Source of the DNA: Panorpa germanica
Lineage: Eukaryota; Arthropoda; Insecta; Mecoptera; Panorpidae
Direction: 5' to 3'
Length of the DNA stretch: 64,000 bases
Assembly (NCBI GenBank): GCA_963678705.1
Contig: OY783205.1
Location: 2,728,001 to 2,792,000, forward strand
Shown here: positions 1-11,782 of the stretch, piece after piece
How the letters are laid out: every line of letters starts with the position of its first letter
Position numbering within the stretch: the first letter of the stretch is position 1
Program-made: the position numbers and the translations under genes
The notes under the pieces: generated by a model
The model's database searches: none
The model's input: the letters and a program-made list of their open reading frames with translations, nothing else
What the model was told of the DNA's origin: nothing

Positions 1-1846
1 GATCATGTGTGGTGGGTCTAAAAAAACGCAATTGAGTTTCTTTTGATCTTTACCGACTCCGTGTTGTGTTGCAAACAACTGCAATAAATGACAAAAAAGT
101 TGTAAAAACTGTCTAGTTGGTGTAAACAGTGATGCAACTTTTAATAAAAACAAGTTTTTGTTGCAGTTTTATGCAACTGTCTATCTGGTGTAAAACCGGC
201 ATAACACTACATTTTTATTTGTTTAAATATCTTGAAATTGACGGAGTTCTAACTATATCAATTTGAATTTAAGTTTTGCATCATGTTTTAGCTCTGTCGT
301 TATTTAAATATGTATAATGGGCTTGTGTCCCATGTCATAATTTCTATAAAACTGTACTACATATTGATAAAGTGGGTTACTAGAACCTCAAATGTTCAAT
401 TTTTTTTAATAACTCCTTATATGTTAAGAGATATTAACAATTAATAAAGTCATTTTGTCTCTTTAATTATTAAAGGGATTGAACGTTGTACACATTCCAA
501 GTGCATGTGACATCACAATCCTTGTGTAAGGTTACCAACCTTACAGATCATAAATCTCTGCTATATGTATTTATATATCAAAATGTCAATTATTATTTAC
601 AGGTATTTCGAGGAACCATAAAATTTCAATATTATGTCTCCCTTAGCAGGGTTAAATAAAATAAAAACTTATTATTCGTTGATTTGACTTGATTATTTGA
701 CTACCAACAGCTACAAAACATTACCACAGTACTGACCTACTCAACAAATAACTGAAGTTAAAATGCATTTCACATCATACTAATAGCGCTAAAACTACAA
801 TTCAATTTTTTAATTGCTATATCTCCGTCAACATTTAGATATTTAATAAAATAGACACGCCAATACACATTTATTAACATCAATTTCAATCAACAATTGA
901 AAAATCGACCACTAAAAAATGAGGACACAAGCCCATTTGTCTTTAAATAAAGCAAAGATAAGAAGACACAGTGGCCGATAATGGCAGTGCTTGATGGGAG
1001 TATAGCATTATATTTTCTGGATTTAATTTTGTTATCAAAGCTTAATGTATACATTATCACAAAATTATTAACACCACTAGCACACGGGTTGGTAAGTACC
1101 AAGCAAAATTTTGCATCAAGCACGTACACGGGTCGGTGCGGTAGTAGTGCAATGCGACTTGTACGCGGTATGCGGGAATGCAACATTCACATTCAGCAGA
1201 GGCTCGACATTTGTAGGATGCAGATTGGTTTTGTTTTCTGTACAAGGTGGCTGAACTCAAACTAATAGAAGAAATAGAGGAATATCCTTCGATAAATAAC
1301 TTAATTCAAATAAAGTTTTAGTTGAAAAAGCGTGAAATATTATTGCAAATATTATTATAATATAGAAATATAATTATAATTATATATTATAGATATAATT
1401 CTTATATAATAGTATCGTTTCATTCTAAAATAATTATATATTACAATTGTATGCCACGGACCTAAGTAATTAATAAAAATCCAATTGAAATTATTGTAAA
1501 TTCAATTAATACATTCGCAGAAGCATCACTTGAGTTCGGAGTTCTCGCCTCTAAATCACCGTGCAAGAGTAAAGCCTTTTGATGACATTGATTCGTTTGA
1601 TGACATTGATTCGTTTGATGACATTTTGATTCATGTTTGGAAACAAATGAAGATCAATAGAATAGAAGTAATTTATAGCTAATTTTACAATTACATATAT
1701 ATGTGAGATTAAAAAATGAACAAGCTATTCTGAACTCTTCTGGCAACTGGTGAATTCTATTGCGTTCTCATGAGAATTAATGTTACGATTATTAAGATTA
1801 ATGGAATTGTTTAATAGGTAAATATATCGATCTTCAAAACTCATAA
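1..1846. other. AT-rich intergenic DNA, no gene recognised
   Basis: No reading frame here resembles a known protein. Short open frames at about 890-1265 overlap one another on both strands and look like chance. About 1,280-1,500 is especially AT-rich. A small 18-bp tandem repeat near 1,581 is listed separately. Confidence 0.6.
1581..1632. repeat. 18-bp tandem repeat, about 2.9 copies
   Basis: The unit gatgacattgattcgttt occurs at 1581-1598 and 1599-1616. A partial, slightly altered third unit runs to 1632. It looks like a simple minisatellite with no visible function. Confidence 0.85.
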
Positions 1847-1918
1847 GGGGATGTAGCTCAGTGGTAGAGCGTTCGCTTTGCATGTGAAAGGCCCCGGGTT
1901 CGATCCCCGGCATCTCCA
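1847..1918 (+). tRNA. tRNA-Ala (anticodon TGC)
   Basis: The 72-nt sequence folds into a full cloverleaf. The seven-pair acceptor stem GGGGATG/CATCTCC includes a G3:T70 wobble pair, the main identity element of alanine tRNAs. The D arm is GCTC/GAGC. The anticodon arm is TTCGC-TTTGCAT-GTGAA with TGC in the loop. The T arm is CCGGG-TTCGATC-CCCGG, and the discriminator base is A. The internal A box (TAGCTCAGTGG) and B box (GGTTCGATCCC) are intact. A run of nine T residues starting at 1920 fits an RNA polymerase III terminator. There is no intron, and CCA is not encoded, as usual in eukaryotes. Nothing suggests a pseudogene or a tRNA-derived SINE. Confidence 0.97.
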
Positions 1919-1919
1919 A

Positions 1920-1928
1920 TTTTTTTTT
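1920..1928 (+). terminator. Pol III T-run terminator of tRNA-Ala
   Basis: Nine consecutive T residues begin two bases after the tRNA discriminator base, the normal RNA polymerase III termination signal. Confidence 0.85.
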
Positions 1929-3095
1929 ACTAGACTTTAAAAAATGTACAGGTACAATCTTTCTCAAACTGTAAGTCGCGAAAGACTACAGCTGGAACTT
2001 CTAATTTTTATTTATTCAATTTATTATTATACGAAAAATGTACCTTCAAGAGTTGACCTTCTCTTTTTATAATATATTAGTAGTGTAGTACCTCTAAAGA
2101 TTTCAGAATTTTGGATTTAAAACTTTAGGGACCAGTTTAACTCATTGACCAAAAACTTAGAATTCGTATTTCATCCCGTTGTCAGAAAAACCACCCTTTC
2201 TATTTGAACCCTTCAACCATAAAATTTCTGATAATTAAATACCATTTTCGATCAACCCAGTTCTAATCCCAATGCCTCTTTTAGGATCGATGGACCGCTT
2301 GACACAACTAGTGGTGCGAGCCGCTCGCCGCTATGAATTTTGAAACCCCAGGCTTGAATTTTTCGTATGTTTATTTTTTGTGGCGAGAGGCTTTCGGCAG
2401 TCGTGTCTGCGGTTCCCAAAGACATCAGAGAGAACAAGGAAATCTTGTATATCTTGTATACTTTACTGTCCAAAAATGAAGTTTGCCACTTTTATGAAAT
2501 TAATGTCAAAACAAAAGTTAAAAAGAGATTGTTTTGGTTTGCATGTTTATATTTTACACATTTAAGTAAACACCCAAATAATGTGTATAAATTGCTGATG
2601 TTTCGTCTAATCTTATAAAAACCATTAAAATTATTAAACTTTTATTTAAAAATATTTAAATTATTAATGAAAAATGAACACACTATTATAACTAAATTTA
2701 AATTAATTAATTCATGAAATAAATGAAAAAATTAATTAATGAAACAAAATAATTAAGGTAATGTGATTAACAAAATGGTAAGATGACTGTGATAATATAA
2801 AATAATTTAACAATAAAAGGTGGTTATGGAGTTTGGACCTTATAGAGATCTGCGATCTGTCGGCGGTATCCAAGTTCTTGAACGGCAAATGTCGCTCAGT
2901 TCCTTTCAATAGCTTAGTGGGCGCACAATTTGATTATGAAGGACCTTTTAGCTATTAACTAATTAATAGCATTTTTTATTTATATCAAAAGACACAGCAA
3001 GACATCAGAACTTTTTTAGATTACATTTATTTTAAACTACACTATTTACTACACACTTAAATATTTTAGTTAATAAGAATACTAGTTAAGACACT
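1929..3095. other. Intergenic DNA, nothing recognised
   Basis: Small overlapping open frames at 2252-2618 on both strands have no recognisable motif. A less AT-rich patch lies at about 2,820-2,940. I see no gene or element boundary until homology to the F-box/LRR segment starts near 3,096. Confidence 0.5.
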
Positions 3096-4562
3096 GATGC
3101 AAAACTTTGGAAACTGTTAGAATAATACGTTGTACCGGTATTGAAGAAAACTTTTCATTACCGCTGCTGGTGAATGACACACTTGAAGTAAGTATCAACA
3201 CTAACTAATTTCATTAGTCAACAATTTAAAATTTAATTGAGTAGATTCCTATTATTTAATTTAAATATGTTAAAGCTTTAATGAATGTTTCAATTGAAAA
3301 CGGTTTTTACGCTACAGACCATCGTCTGCTAGTTTAAATATTATCAGTGCGACATAAGCGCATTTGATAGAAACCTTTCTATTTATATTAGTTTAACTTA
3401 TATACAACTAAAACAGAAATGTGAATCAAAAGATTTGAACGATGTTTTCTTTTATAAATTTCTATATAATAAAATAGGATTCTGCTAAATAATCTGTTCT
3501 GACTTGTTTATTCACAGTTTATTGAATTCGTGAACAGTGACACTGAATACTCCAATGACGATTTTACTCAGATTGTTGAAAGAATAGTGGATAAAATCAA
3601 TCAACAGACTGACCGGAAGCAGATTTTAACAGTGACTTTTCCATTTTATCTATAACAACTAAATGGGGTATGTACAAATTTAGCAGATATTTTAAACGAT
3701 TTGCAAATATTTAAGTAAATATTTAAATATTGAACCACAAATACATGGTTCACAATCCAATTGATCGGGAATTCTTGTTAATGAAATCTGGCAAGCTGTC
3801 AGCAGCGTCAGCGTTTTTTCAACGAATTTTAAGAGTGAGGACATCCAATTAGCAATAGAAACGGAATGCAGAAATGAAAGTAAGGCTAGATCGAATTCAT
3901 ATAATGATGGAAGTAGAAGAAGTAAAGGAGAAAAGGAGAATACAAGTTGTGAACGAGGTTAGAAACAGACATATGAGGAAATGTTTAAGAAGATCCTGCA
4001 AAGACGATGTTAATTAATGGTATTGTAATTTACAGAGCAAAAAAAACCGTGGCTTTAAAAGAAGCCCATCAAATTATAATAAAGTAAATAAAAAAATGTT
4101 AGGTTATGTGTCAGAAGATATATTTGACATAAATTAATAAAGTTTTTTGTGTAAGATTATATATTGATAAATTAATTATTGGTAAAAGACATTTTATATC
4201 TTTTGCATTTTGTGTAACGGTAATATGGTGAATGCCAACGTATATACCATATGCATAATTTCGGAAAATAACAAAATGTAACATTAGATAAAAAACATTA
4301 CTTTAAATAATAAGTTGAAACAAGAGTATTTCAAGAGTTTTGTCCAACCACTTTTACCGATTACGATTTTACAGCTTTTTGTCATTTTTATAATAATCTA
4401 ACAAATTTTATTTTTCAGATTCTTCGAATGCCAAGGTTACCTCGTTTACTGCAGTTGAGAGATTTCATAGACAACGATATTTATTTAAATGAAACATATT
4501 CTAGTGAAGACATTTTTTTATTCTTTAAACTCAGCACGCAAATATTACATGCAATAATTTGA
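3096..4562 (+). pseudogene. Truncated third copy of the F-box/LRR-like gene (3' exons only)
   Basis: The sequence is collinear with the 3' half of the intact gene at 15,669-18,251. It contains the last ~90 bp of exon 1 up to a GTAAGT donor near 3,188, exon 2 starting after TTCACAG near 3,521, and exon 3 starting at 4,419 after TTTTTCAG. The F-box and nearly all LRRs are missing. Exon 2 carries an in-frame TAA at 3653-3655 where the paralogues encode Gln. Exon 3 has one extra T in the run before the normal stop, so the frame reads on to TGA at 4560-4562. Intron 2 contains about 130 bp (3,825-3,955) absent from the other copies. It is a nonfunctional duplicate fragment in the same orientation as the left-arm gene. 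Its exon-1 tail reads Ile-Glu-Glu, like the right-arm copy and unlike the left-arm copy. Confidence 0.85.
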
Positions 4563-4838
4563 AGAAGTTTGCGTTTGTTCATGGTAAAAGTGTTAAATAT
4601 TATTAATGTGCAATAACAGCTGTTTATCATTTCTTCTTATAATAAAATAAAATGTATAAATAATAATATTATATGTTTTTAATCATTAGCTTATAAGAAA
4701 AGGTACATTTTCTGATATTCAGTATTACAAAGAAATATCAAATAGCTGAAGATTTTCGAAAAAAAATTAAACGTTGTTTTTTAAAAAATTTGAAAATTAA
4801 GCGTTAGAATGGATTTTCTTAGAAATTAATTATTAGGA

Positions 4839-5210
4839 ATGAAAAAGTCTGCAGAAAATTCGATGGGCACCGGGGTTACGCGACTTGTAAAACTGCTGCA
4901 TATCATAAACGCTTCTCTTCGATTGAAATATGTCCTTAGGAATTGGAAAGTGACTGAACTAATCATGATACTGAAACCGAGCAAGGATACAAATGACAAA
5001 AAATCTTACCGTCCTATATCACTGTTGCCAATAATATCTAAGATCTTTAAGAAACTATTGCTTAAGCGCCTGAAGCCTATAATAAAAGAGAGAGACCTAA
5101 TCTCAACCTACTAATTTGGCTTTATGGACAATCACTCAACTATCGACCAGATGCACAGAATAGTTGACATAATTGAAGAAAACCGAATCAAAATTTTGGA
5201 TCTATCGTGA
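4839..5210 (+). pseudogene. Jockey-type LINE reverse transcriptase fragment
   Basis: The translation contains the N-terminal RT signature SYRPISLLPIISKIFKKLLL followed by RLKPIIKERDL, typical of Jockey-clade non-LTR retrotransposons. An in-frame TAA near 5,112 interrupts it where Gln of the conserved 'QFGF' motif is expected, and the frame then continues as FGFMDNHST to a TGA at 5208-5210. Only the fingers region of the RT is present; the FADD catalytic box is absent. The fragment lies in the segment shared with the palindrome arms, downstream of the F-box exons, so it was part of the ancestral duplicated unit. It is less damaged here than in either arm. Confidence 0.85.
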
Positions 5211-5419
5211 TCCTAAAAGGGAACTATACTTCTCTTTTCATACTAAATAAAGTAATTAGATGATGACGATGACGAAGAAGATAACAAGAATGACACAACA
5301 ATGAAGTAGTTTAATCAAAATATATAAAATATCTTTGCATATTAATTTTATAATTAATTTATTATTAAAGTTTTAAACTGAAAATATAAGAAAGAAATTT
5401 TTATATATATTAAATATAT

Positions 5420-6196
5420 TGTTACGAACTTGCAGGCGTCTGAAGATACAAAAATTATAATTATGAAATATTAACAGGAATTAGCATAAAGGGTTGCACA
5501 TCCCTGTAGTAATATCTCGGCGACATAAAATAAACTAACGGATGTTTACGCTGCATAACTTGTTACGCGCAGTTCTGGAATATAACACAATAAAGAGTGC
5601 ATAAACAAATAGATACCGCGTAGATTTGTTATTGTTTATGTGTGATCTTTCTAGAACCAAATACTACGCGTGTTAAGTGGGACGTCATAGAAATAGTCAG
5701 AAGATCAAACAGCATACCACATAATTGCATATAGAATTACTCTCGAAAGTCAAAGATGTCAAGAGAAGCGATATGCTTCTACGTCACGCCAGGGTATAAA
5801 AGGAGTGACTGCTCTGCTGCGATACAGAGTCAGTCCGCGAAAGCAGTTCAGTCAACAACAGTCAGTCAGCAATGAATAAGTGAAATATTAAACAGTTATT
5901 GTAAATAGTTGTAATTGTTTTGTGTAATAAATAAAGTCTGTAAATAGTGCAAATCGTTCTTATTATTTTAATTGTGGCTAATCATAAATTTATAAGTTAC
6001 AACCCGACTAAATAGTTCAAAATAATTACTCGGCTCGGTGAATAAAGAACCCAAAGTCGCAGGCGTAATATCCAGAGCCAGACTCCCTTCCTCCCCTTTC
6101 ACGCCCCTAAAAGTTTGTATCCTTTGGCGTTTAAAGCTGTAGAGGATACTTGCTACGTGCACACAAGCCGTTTTCGCGCCCCGTAAAATTGTAACA
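5420..6196 (+). mobile_element. Solo LTR of an LTR retrotransposon (777 bp)
   Basis: The segment starts TGTTACGAAC and ends TTGTAACA, giving TG...CA ends within a short terminal inverted repeat. It is flanked by a 4-bp direct repeat ATAT (5416-5419 and 6197-6200). Inside is a TATA box (5795-5801), then a GTCAGT-rich stretch that may be the start/DPE region, and an AATAAATAAA polyadenylation signal near 5,926-5,935, in the order expected for U3-R-U5 on the plus strand. No internal gag or pol sequence lies beside it, so it most likely arose by LTR-LTR recombination. A minus-strand open frame at 5968-6312 crosses its end and is treated as chance. I cannot assign Gypsy versus BEL with confidence. 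Confidence 0.75.
5795..5801 (+). promoter_or_regulatory. TATA box of the solo LTR
   Basis: TATAAAA lies about 375 bp into the LTR and about 130 bp upstream of an AATAAA signal, consistent with an LTR promoter. Confidence 0.6.
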
Positions 6197-6439
6197 ATAT
6201 ATGTATATACATATAATATCAGTATATAGAGAGTGTCCCAATATTCAACGATATGCGGGTACCAGAGGGTGGTCCTGCTCATGACAACACAAGAAAAAAT
6301 GAAAAAAAACATTTATCTCATTTTGTTTAGGTATTAGAAAATAATTTTTTTTTTTCGAAAACTGAAACACCTTAAGATATTTTTAACTACCATGACAACA
6401 ATTTTTTAAATATTTCTGATTTTTTTTTGTATCAGCAAC
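6197..6439. other. Short AT-rich spacer, nothing recognised
   Basis: This lies between the solo LTR and the inverted LINE segment. It is rich in A and T runs, with no coding match. Confidence 0.5.
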
Positions 6440-6897
6440 CTAAATAGTCGTATTTGTAGTCGTAACCCGGAGCTTTATGGCGATCCAGTTTTTTAATTAC
6501 TGTACGAATTTTCAGATCCAGTTGGTGTGTTTGACCTAATATGCTGACTATGTCGTTCTCCTTTCTAGAGAGTCCTTTATTTGGGTTTGGAACAAAGACT
6601 TCCGTCTGTGTTTAATGACAACTTGATATTAATAGAGGAAGCTACTAGTTGCTTAAAATAACCCCAGTCTGTTTTATGGTTATGCAGTCGACATGATTTT
6701 TCAGCTTGAGAAATTTTCCTATTCAATATTATTATAACGGGAGGATGATCGGATGATAGATCTAAACTAGATTGGCATTCTACATATGCATTAGGAATAC
6801 CTTTAGTTATGCAAAAATCTGTTAGGTCTGGAGTCTTTTTTGTATCCGTAGGCCAATATGTTGGTGTAGCCGACCTTATTACGGCTGAAATACTCAA
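6440..6897 (-). pseudogene. Inverted 5' part of a Jockey-type LINE: endonuclease C-terminus and RT linker
   Basis: On the minus strand the frame from 6,897 reads ATPTYWPTDTKKTPDLTDF followed by SSLDLSSDHPPVIIIL, the C-terminal half of the apurinic-like endonuclease (EN) of Jockey LINEs with its Asp-His catalytic pair (SSDHPPV). After a frame interruption near 6,577 it continues to about 6,455 with LDRHKAPGYD, the conserved pre-RT motif. The order is correct for a LINE ORF2, but the strand is opposite to the RT that begins a few bases away at about 6,905. Confidence 0.8.
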
Positions 6898-6904
6898 ACA
6901 GTTG

Positions 6905-8093
6905 CCCGACTTATGCTAATCATTAATGAGGACAAATTATTACCTGATCACCAGTTCGGATTTAGACCAAAACATGGCACTATATTGAACAAGTTCACCA
7001 ACTCATTCACAATATAAATACAAGCTTTGAAAAGAAACAGTAATGAGTAGCAGCCTTTTTAGACATTTCTCTGCCCTTTGACCGAGTTTTGCATGAAGGG
7101 CTGCTTTGTAAGTTCAAAAATATGTTACCTATAAACTATTATATCTTCATTAGATCATATCTTAGTGATAGACATTTTTTTGTGAAAAAACGGAGAAGAA
7201 ACAACAAACCTCTATAAGATACAGGCTAGAGTTCCTCAAGGCAGTGTGATGGGTCCAACATTGTACCTACTATACACCGCAGATCTCACTATGACAGCGG
7301 GAGTAGTTACAGAAATATTCGCCGATGATACGGAAGTATTAGCCGTGGTCACAAATGCAATAGATGCCTCTGCTAAGTTGCAGATAAGTCTAAACAACAT
7401 AACCGACTGGCTTCATGACAGGCGTATTAAGGCAAATGAAACTAAATCAGTACAAGTGACGTTTACCACCAAACGTGATACATGCCCACCTGTGAAGCTA
7501 AATGGAATCCAAATACCACAAGCAAATGAAGCAAGATATCTGGGAATTTACTTAGATAGGCGCCTCACATGGAGGAAACATATATTTACAAAACGTAAGG
7601 CCCTAGGATTACAACTACGAAAATTATACTGGCTTATAAACAAGAACTCTAAGTTATCCTTAGAGAACAAAATATCATTGTAAAAATGTATACTTAAACC
7701 AATATGGACTTATGGATTACAACTATGGAGCGCGTCAGCGAACTCAAACACAGAGATCGTGTAAAGGTTTCAATCAAGAACACTACATATGATTGTAGAC
7801 ATACCATGGTATATTACAAACCAGGGACTGTATCACGATCTAGACATAGCTACAGTGAAAGACCGTTTAGAGAACCACCCAAATACATTAGTGCGCAACC
7901 TATGGAAGATAGGACTATTTTCAGCAGACTGAAGAGGAGGGCGTCTCAGGACCTAATCAAATAATATAATTTAAATAGAACGGACGTGTCACTGAACGTA
8001 TACCGTGCAAGAAGTACTTATTGTAAACCTTATTGTTAAATGCCAATAGACAGATCGCAATATAAATAATTTATATATAAAAAAAAAAAAACT
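6905..8093 (+). pseudogene. 3' part of a Jockey-type LINE: RT, C-terminus and poly(A) tail
   Basis: Translation starts with LLPDHQFGFRPKHGT near 6,945 and runs through broken frames to an open stretch (7246-7683). That stretch contains FADDTEV (the catalytic Asp-Asp box in Jockey form), RIKANETKS, YLGIYLDRRLTWRKHI and the conserved KLYWLINKNSKLS. Later frames read WTYGLQLWSASANSN and end with RLKRRASQDL near 7,963. A short 3' UTR and a run of 13 A residues (8081-8093) follow, the expected LINE end. Several stops and frameshifts make it nonfunctional. RT residues between the KAPGYD and QFGF motifs (roughly 100 codons) are missing at the junction with the inverted 5' segment. Confidence 0.88.
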
Positions 8094-8244
8094 TTACAAG
8101 AGCCATTCTTAATGATCATGGATGAAATAATATTGTTATCTTATTTATCTTCAAAAAAATAATATCTCAACCACACCAGAAATGCTAAAAACTAAAGTTT
8201 CTTGCTAAATAAAACCGTCTATTAAAAGTGCATCGTAAAGAAGC

Positions 8245-8520
8245 ATGATCCTAAAGTATTGCATCCATCTTTCACCTTATCACTGCGATTTAGTACAGGC
8301 CAACTGTAAAGAATTTTATATCAAAAACATTGGCAGAGATAGACTGAGAAAAGAAAATATTTTATCCATGTGGCAAGAATCGTTAAATAGTGGATGCGGT
8401 ATATTGGAGAAATTGCATAAAGACTGTAGAAAACAAGATGTTGCAATGCTGGGATATTATAAAACAGCACAACCGAAGATTTTGTTATCTCTATTGTGCC
8501 ATTGTAATACACCCCCCTCC
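8245..8520 (+). pseudogene. C-terminal fragment of a DDE-superfamily transposase
   Basis: The frame contains HLSPYHCDL followed by a stretch ending EFYIKNIG. This resembles the region around the last catalytic Asp/Glu of DDE transposases that carry a PPYH-x-D-L-N-P-I-E type motif. The catalytic Glu region is altered here (VQANCKEF). In another frame the sequence WRNCIKTVENK near 8,405 looks like the short C-terminal helix of the same family, implying a frameshift. No terminal inverted repeats were identified. This is a weak relic call; the alternative is a chance open frame. Confidence 0.4.
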
Positions 8521-8629
8521 CCCACCCTTGGCTGGAGTAGTGCTTTTCGTTTAAACATTTATCTTTTGTTTTTATTTTTGTCAAACTATTTTACTGATTT
8601 AAGCTACTCGTTTAATTAATCTTTTAACT

Positions 8630-8974
8630 AATTCTATAACGTTATTTAGCAGCGCCACCTAATTTAAATTTAAGCTGTAAATTAGGAAATCAGCTAATAA
8701 AATGCTAAAGTTATAAATGAACAAAAAGAATAATTAAATACAACTATTGATTAGCCATATGGGCTAATCAACCCCGCCTTTCGGTTCGATCTAAAACAGT
8801 TTTGCGATCAATATAAAGCGTACAAGTATTTCCAAATCATTAATAAAAATATGGTTTAAACAATGCCGGAATCCGACACTACGCGATGCACATTGGATAT
8901 GGGAAAATTAGGGTATATTACGTACTTACATGTTAAAATAAACAAAACACTCATATTCCAAACACTATAATATA
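8630..8974. other. Noncoding flank of the left palindrome arm
   Basis: No gene is visible. Homology to the right arm stops abruptly at 8,975. Confidence 0.5.
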
Positions 8975-9641
8975 ATTTATACAAAAAAATAGAAATCTCA
9001 ACATTACATAAAAAAAAGAGAATTATAAAACAATCGTGAAATTATTCGGCCCCTCCGAGAAGGCCAAAGTGTTAAAAATTTATAGTCTACTTTCAGTTGT
9101 AAATATCGTTCTTAAAAGTGATAATATGGAGTTTGTACATTTGAATGTTCCCTTTTCCATCGGGTTCTTGTGTTTTTATACTCTTTTGTAATACGCCTTC
9201 TTCCACTTCTGTTTTTTCATTGACTTTATTATCTTATATTTGTTTTATTACAAATAGAGCTTAACCCTCGATCTCCAAAAGACAAATATTTATTTATCCA
9301 AATATCACTTTTACTCATCCTTAATGATATTTGTTTTATTACAACCTAATTTGTTTAACTATAAACTTTCTTCTGTCTTAATCTTTAGTCCACTCATCTT
9401 TGGACTCAACGACTTTGGATGTTTACAATTTAATGTATAATGTCGCTGATAGTCCAGTGGCGTGCGATGTCATCATTATTAATTGTAAATATTACATTAT
9501 AAACAATTATATAAAGAATTAATTTTTAAATCAGTTATTTATTATTTACAAAAATTAAATGCATTGAAAATATGTCAATATGTATAAATATTAATTAATA
9601 AATAAGAAGTGCTTTACAACTAAATTCTTAATAAGTTAATT
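8975..9641. other. Noncoding outer end of the left arm
   Basis: AT-rich, with no coding match. It mirrors 40,251-40,917. Confidence 0.5.
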
Positions 9642-9960
9642 TCAATATGAGTAATTTCTAAACGTACTTTTTTTATATATTCCCAATCTAAACCTTGCTG
9701 TCCTTCTTATGTGTTTTATATCTTTTTCTATAAGGTACTGAGGTACATTACTTTCCCAAATCCTTTTATATCTTGTATTGTAGTTGCTTTTTTCGATTTT
9801 TCCCATTCTCTCCTGTTGTTGTATCTCCCTATCCCTTCTCCTTAGCTCCTTTTCCACACTTGCGCTTTCTTATCTTCTCTCTGCCTCCACGATTGCCAGT
9901 CTATTCCTTTCAAAATACTCCTTTCTACCGCGACCTGTCTACTTCTATTAGGATTTTATA
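9642..9960 (-). pseudogene. LINE ORF2 C-terminal relic, left-arm copy
   Basis: On the minus strand an arginine-rich frame reads RRRDREIQQQERMGKIEKSN and then RFRLGIYKKSTFRN. Upstream in a neighbouring frame is KEYFERNRLA. This arrangement (QxERW-like segment, N/Y-rich linker, R-RFRLG) matches the region after the RT in R1/Jockey-like insect LINEs, just before the C-terminal zinc knuckle. That knuckle and the RT itself are missing. The piece is mirrored at 39,932-40,250, so it predates the inverted duplication. Confidence 0.5.
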
Positions 9961-10920
9961 ACAAGTATAAACTAAATTATTGAAAATATTTATTGATATT
10001 ATAGATTCATCTAGTCTATTGGCATAACTGGATTCATAAGGTAGTTTCTTTGTTTTTTTTAACATTATAAAAACAGCAATCAAAACTAACTTTATTTAAA
10101 TATACCAACAAAATTAAGTAAAAATAACAAATCTTTAACAATAATAATTAACCCAAGTGTATTGCTCAAATATCCAAAAAGCCTCTTTCAGTTCCTCAAT
10201 TATTTACCGTTGCTGACAGATAACGTGGAATAAGTGAAGGGATAAGCAAGGGATTACAACCAAACTGATTTTCATCGCGAAATTACTCCATTAGTTAGAA
10301 ACAAGTAACCTTATACGATTTGGATTTTACTCTGCGATTAAAACAACTTTCCGTGTTCCACACGACACTAGTTTTTATTCTTCGCTGAAAACTAATTAAA
10401 AATAAGTCTCTCTCTTTCTCTATTGAACTAGTAAAAGGGATGATTGGTTATAAAGAGCTAAATTAATTTATGGAGACACTTTTATCTACCAACGTATGAA
10501 ACATATTTTGAATACAAACGCTCAGTTGTGTATTAATAAATAACATAATATAAACTGTCTCTTATGATAAAGAGCGCTAAGGTGATTTCACCCTATTGAA
10601 AAGTTATAGATCACAGGTATGTATACACAGTCAAGGTACCAACACAATTACGTTCTGAACCGGTTTGGGACTCGCGTTGCAAATCAGTCGACCCGTGTGC
10701 GGACGCGCTAAGACTTCAACGAGCTTATGAACCATGTGTTCATTTGTATAAACTGTACTATGCATACAAAAAGTCAATATTAAATATCGAACTACCTATG
10801 TGGACCTCGAGTGTTTATTATTGTGTAATTATTAGTTGCAATATTAAAAAAGATGTTTACAATTCAAATAGTCATTTTGCCCCTTTCACCGTTAAAGGAA
10901 TCAAAAAAATATAATCTTGT
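9961..10920. other. Noncoding arm sequence, nothing recognised
   Basis: No open frame of note. It mirrors 38,970-39,930. Confidence 0.5.
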
Positions 10921-10959
10921 GAGATCATATTCGTTTCCTTCCCTATTTATGAATAGTCG

Positions 10960-11745
10960 TCCAATATATTTGGTGCATCTTTTGTTGCCTCGAATGTAAT
11001 TGGGCAACACGGAAAACCATTTATTGTTGGCGAATACCAATTTTGTTTGAACATTTTAAAAACAATGAAAACACCCTTTAAAAGAATAAAAGATATGCGT
11101 TTGGCTAGAAACGCTGTGAAAGACAGAATCTTGGAAATGGCTATAAATATAAGTCTCCAGCAAAAATGGGCATAAATTTTTCCGGTATATTTTCTTTCTG
11201 TCTTGATGAGAGCATTGTCATAACTGGATCAGCGCGTTTAGCAATTTTTATTCGTTACGCAGTTGGAAATAATATCAAAGAAGAAATGGTTAATCTAACA
11301 TTATTAGCAACAACAACAAAAGGAATAGATAGGATGAAAAAGAAATTGATCCTTGCAGAATTGTTTCTGTAACGACTGATGGTGCCCGCAATGTATTCTA
11401 GGTTTTCATTGTATCATACACCAACAGGCTTTGTCTGCAAAGGCCGGTTTAAAGTCACTAGACGGTATTATGATTCTTGTTACACAACTAGTCAATTTAA
11501 TATCTGCACTCGATGTTTTACTGATGTAACATACAACAACGTCCGATGGTTAAGTTGTGGAAGAGTTCTTCAGAGACTCTTTGATTGTTTAGATGAAATT
11601 AGACTTCTTTTAAATAATGAACATTGAATGGATTTCAAAACTCATGTTCTTTATCGACGTGTGCTCGCACTTAAATGAATTAAATATGAAGCTGAAAGGT
11701 GGTACTAAGACAAATATTATAATGTTTGATATTAATAAAGGTTTT
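10960..11745 (+). pseudogene. hAT-like transposase relic, left-arm copy
   Basis: Fragments in shifting frames are in the correct order for a hAT/ZBED-SCAND3-type transposase: NVIGQHGKPFIVGEY, then FSFCLDESIVITGSARLAIF (catalytic-region Asp), then VSVTTDGARNVF, then NNVRWLSCGRVLQRLFDCLD, and finally WISKLMFFIDVCSHLNELNM. Several stops and frameshifts separate them, so it is inactive. The N-terminal BED finger and the terminal inverted repeats were not found. The identical relic in the right arm (38,147-38,932, minus strand) is equally decayed, so decay preceded the duplication. Confidence 0.75.
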
Positions 11746-11782
11746 TTAAACTAAATTAGACATTATTTGGATTATATATAAA

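Noticed and set aside
890..1265. Overlapping open frames of 67-98 codons on both strands
   Set aside because: Three frames overlap in one AT-poor patch, with no motif and no splice context. Chance is the simplest explanation.
1725..1967. 80-codon minus-strand frame across the tRNA
   Set aside because: It is produced by the antisense of the tRNA-Ala gene (it contains the EMPGIEPGAFHMQ-like translation typical of antisense tRNA).
5968..6312. 114-codon minus-strand frame spanning the end of the solo LTR
   Set aside because: It crosses an LTR boundary and carries no motif, so it cannot be a conserved gene.
8750..8800. tRNA-like ggttcgatc near 8,783
   Set aside because: Only a B-box-like string is present. 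No acceptor, D or anticodon arms can be folded around it.
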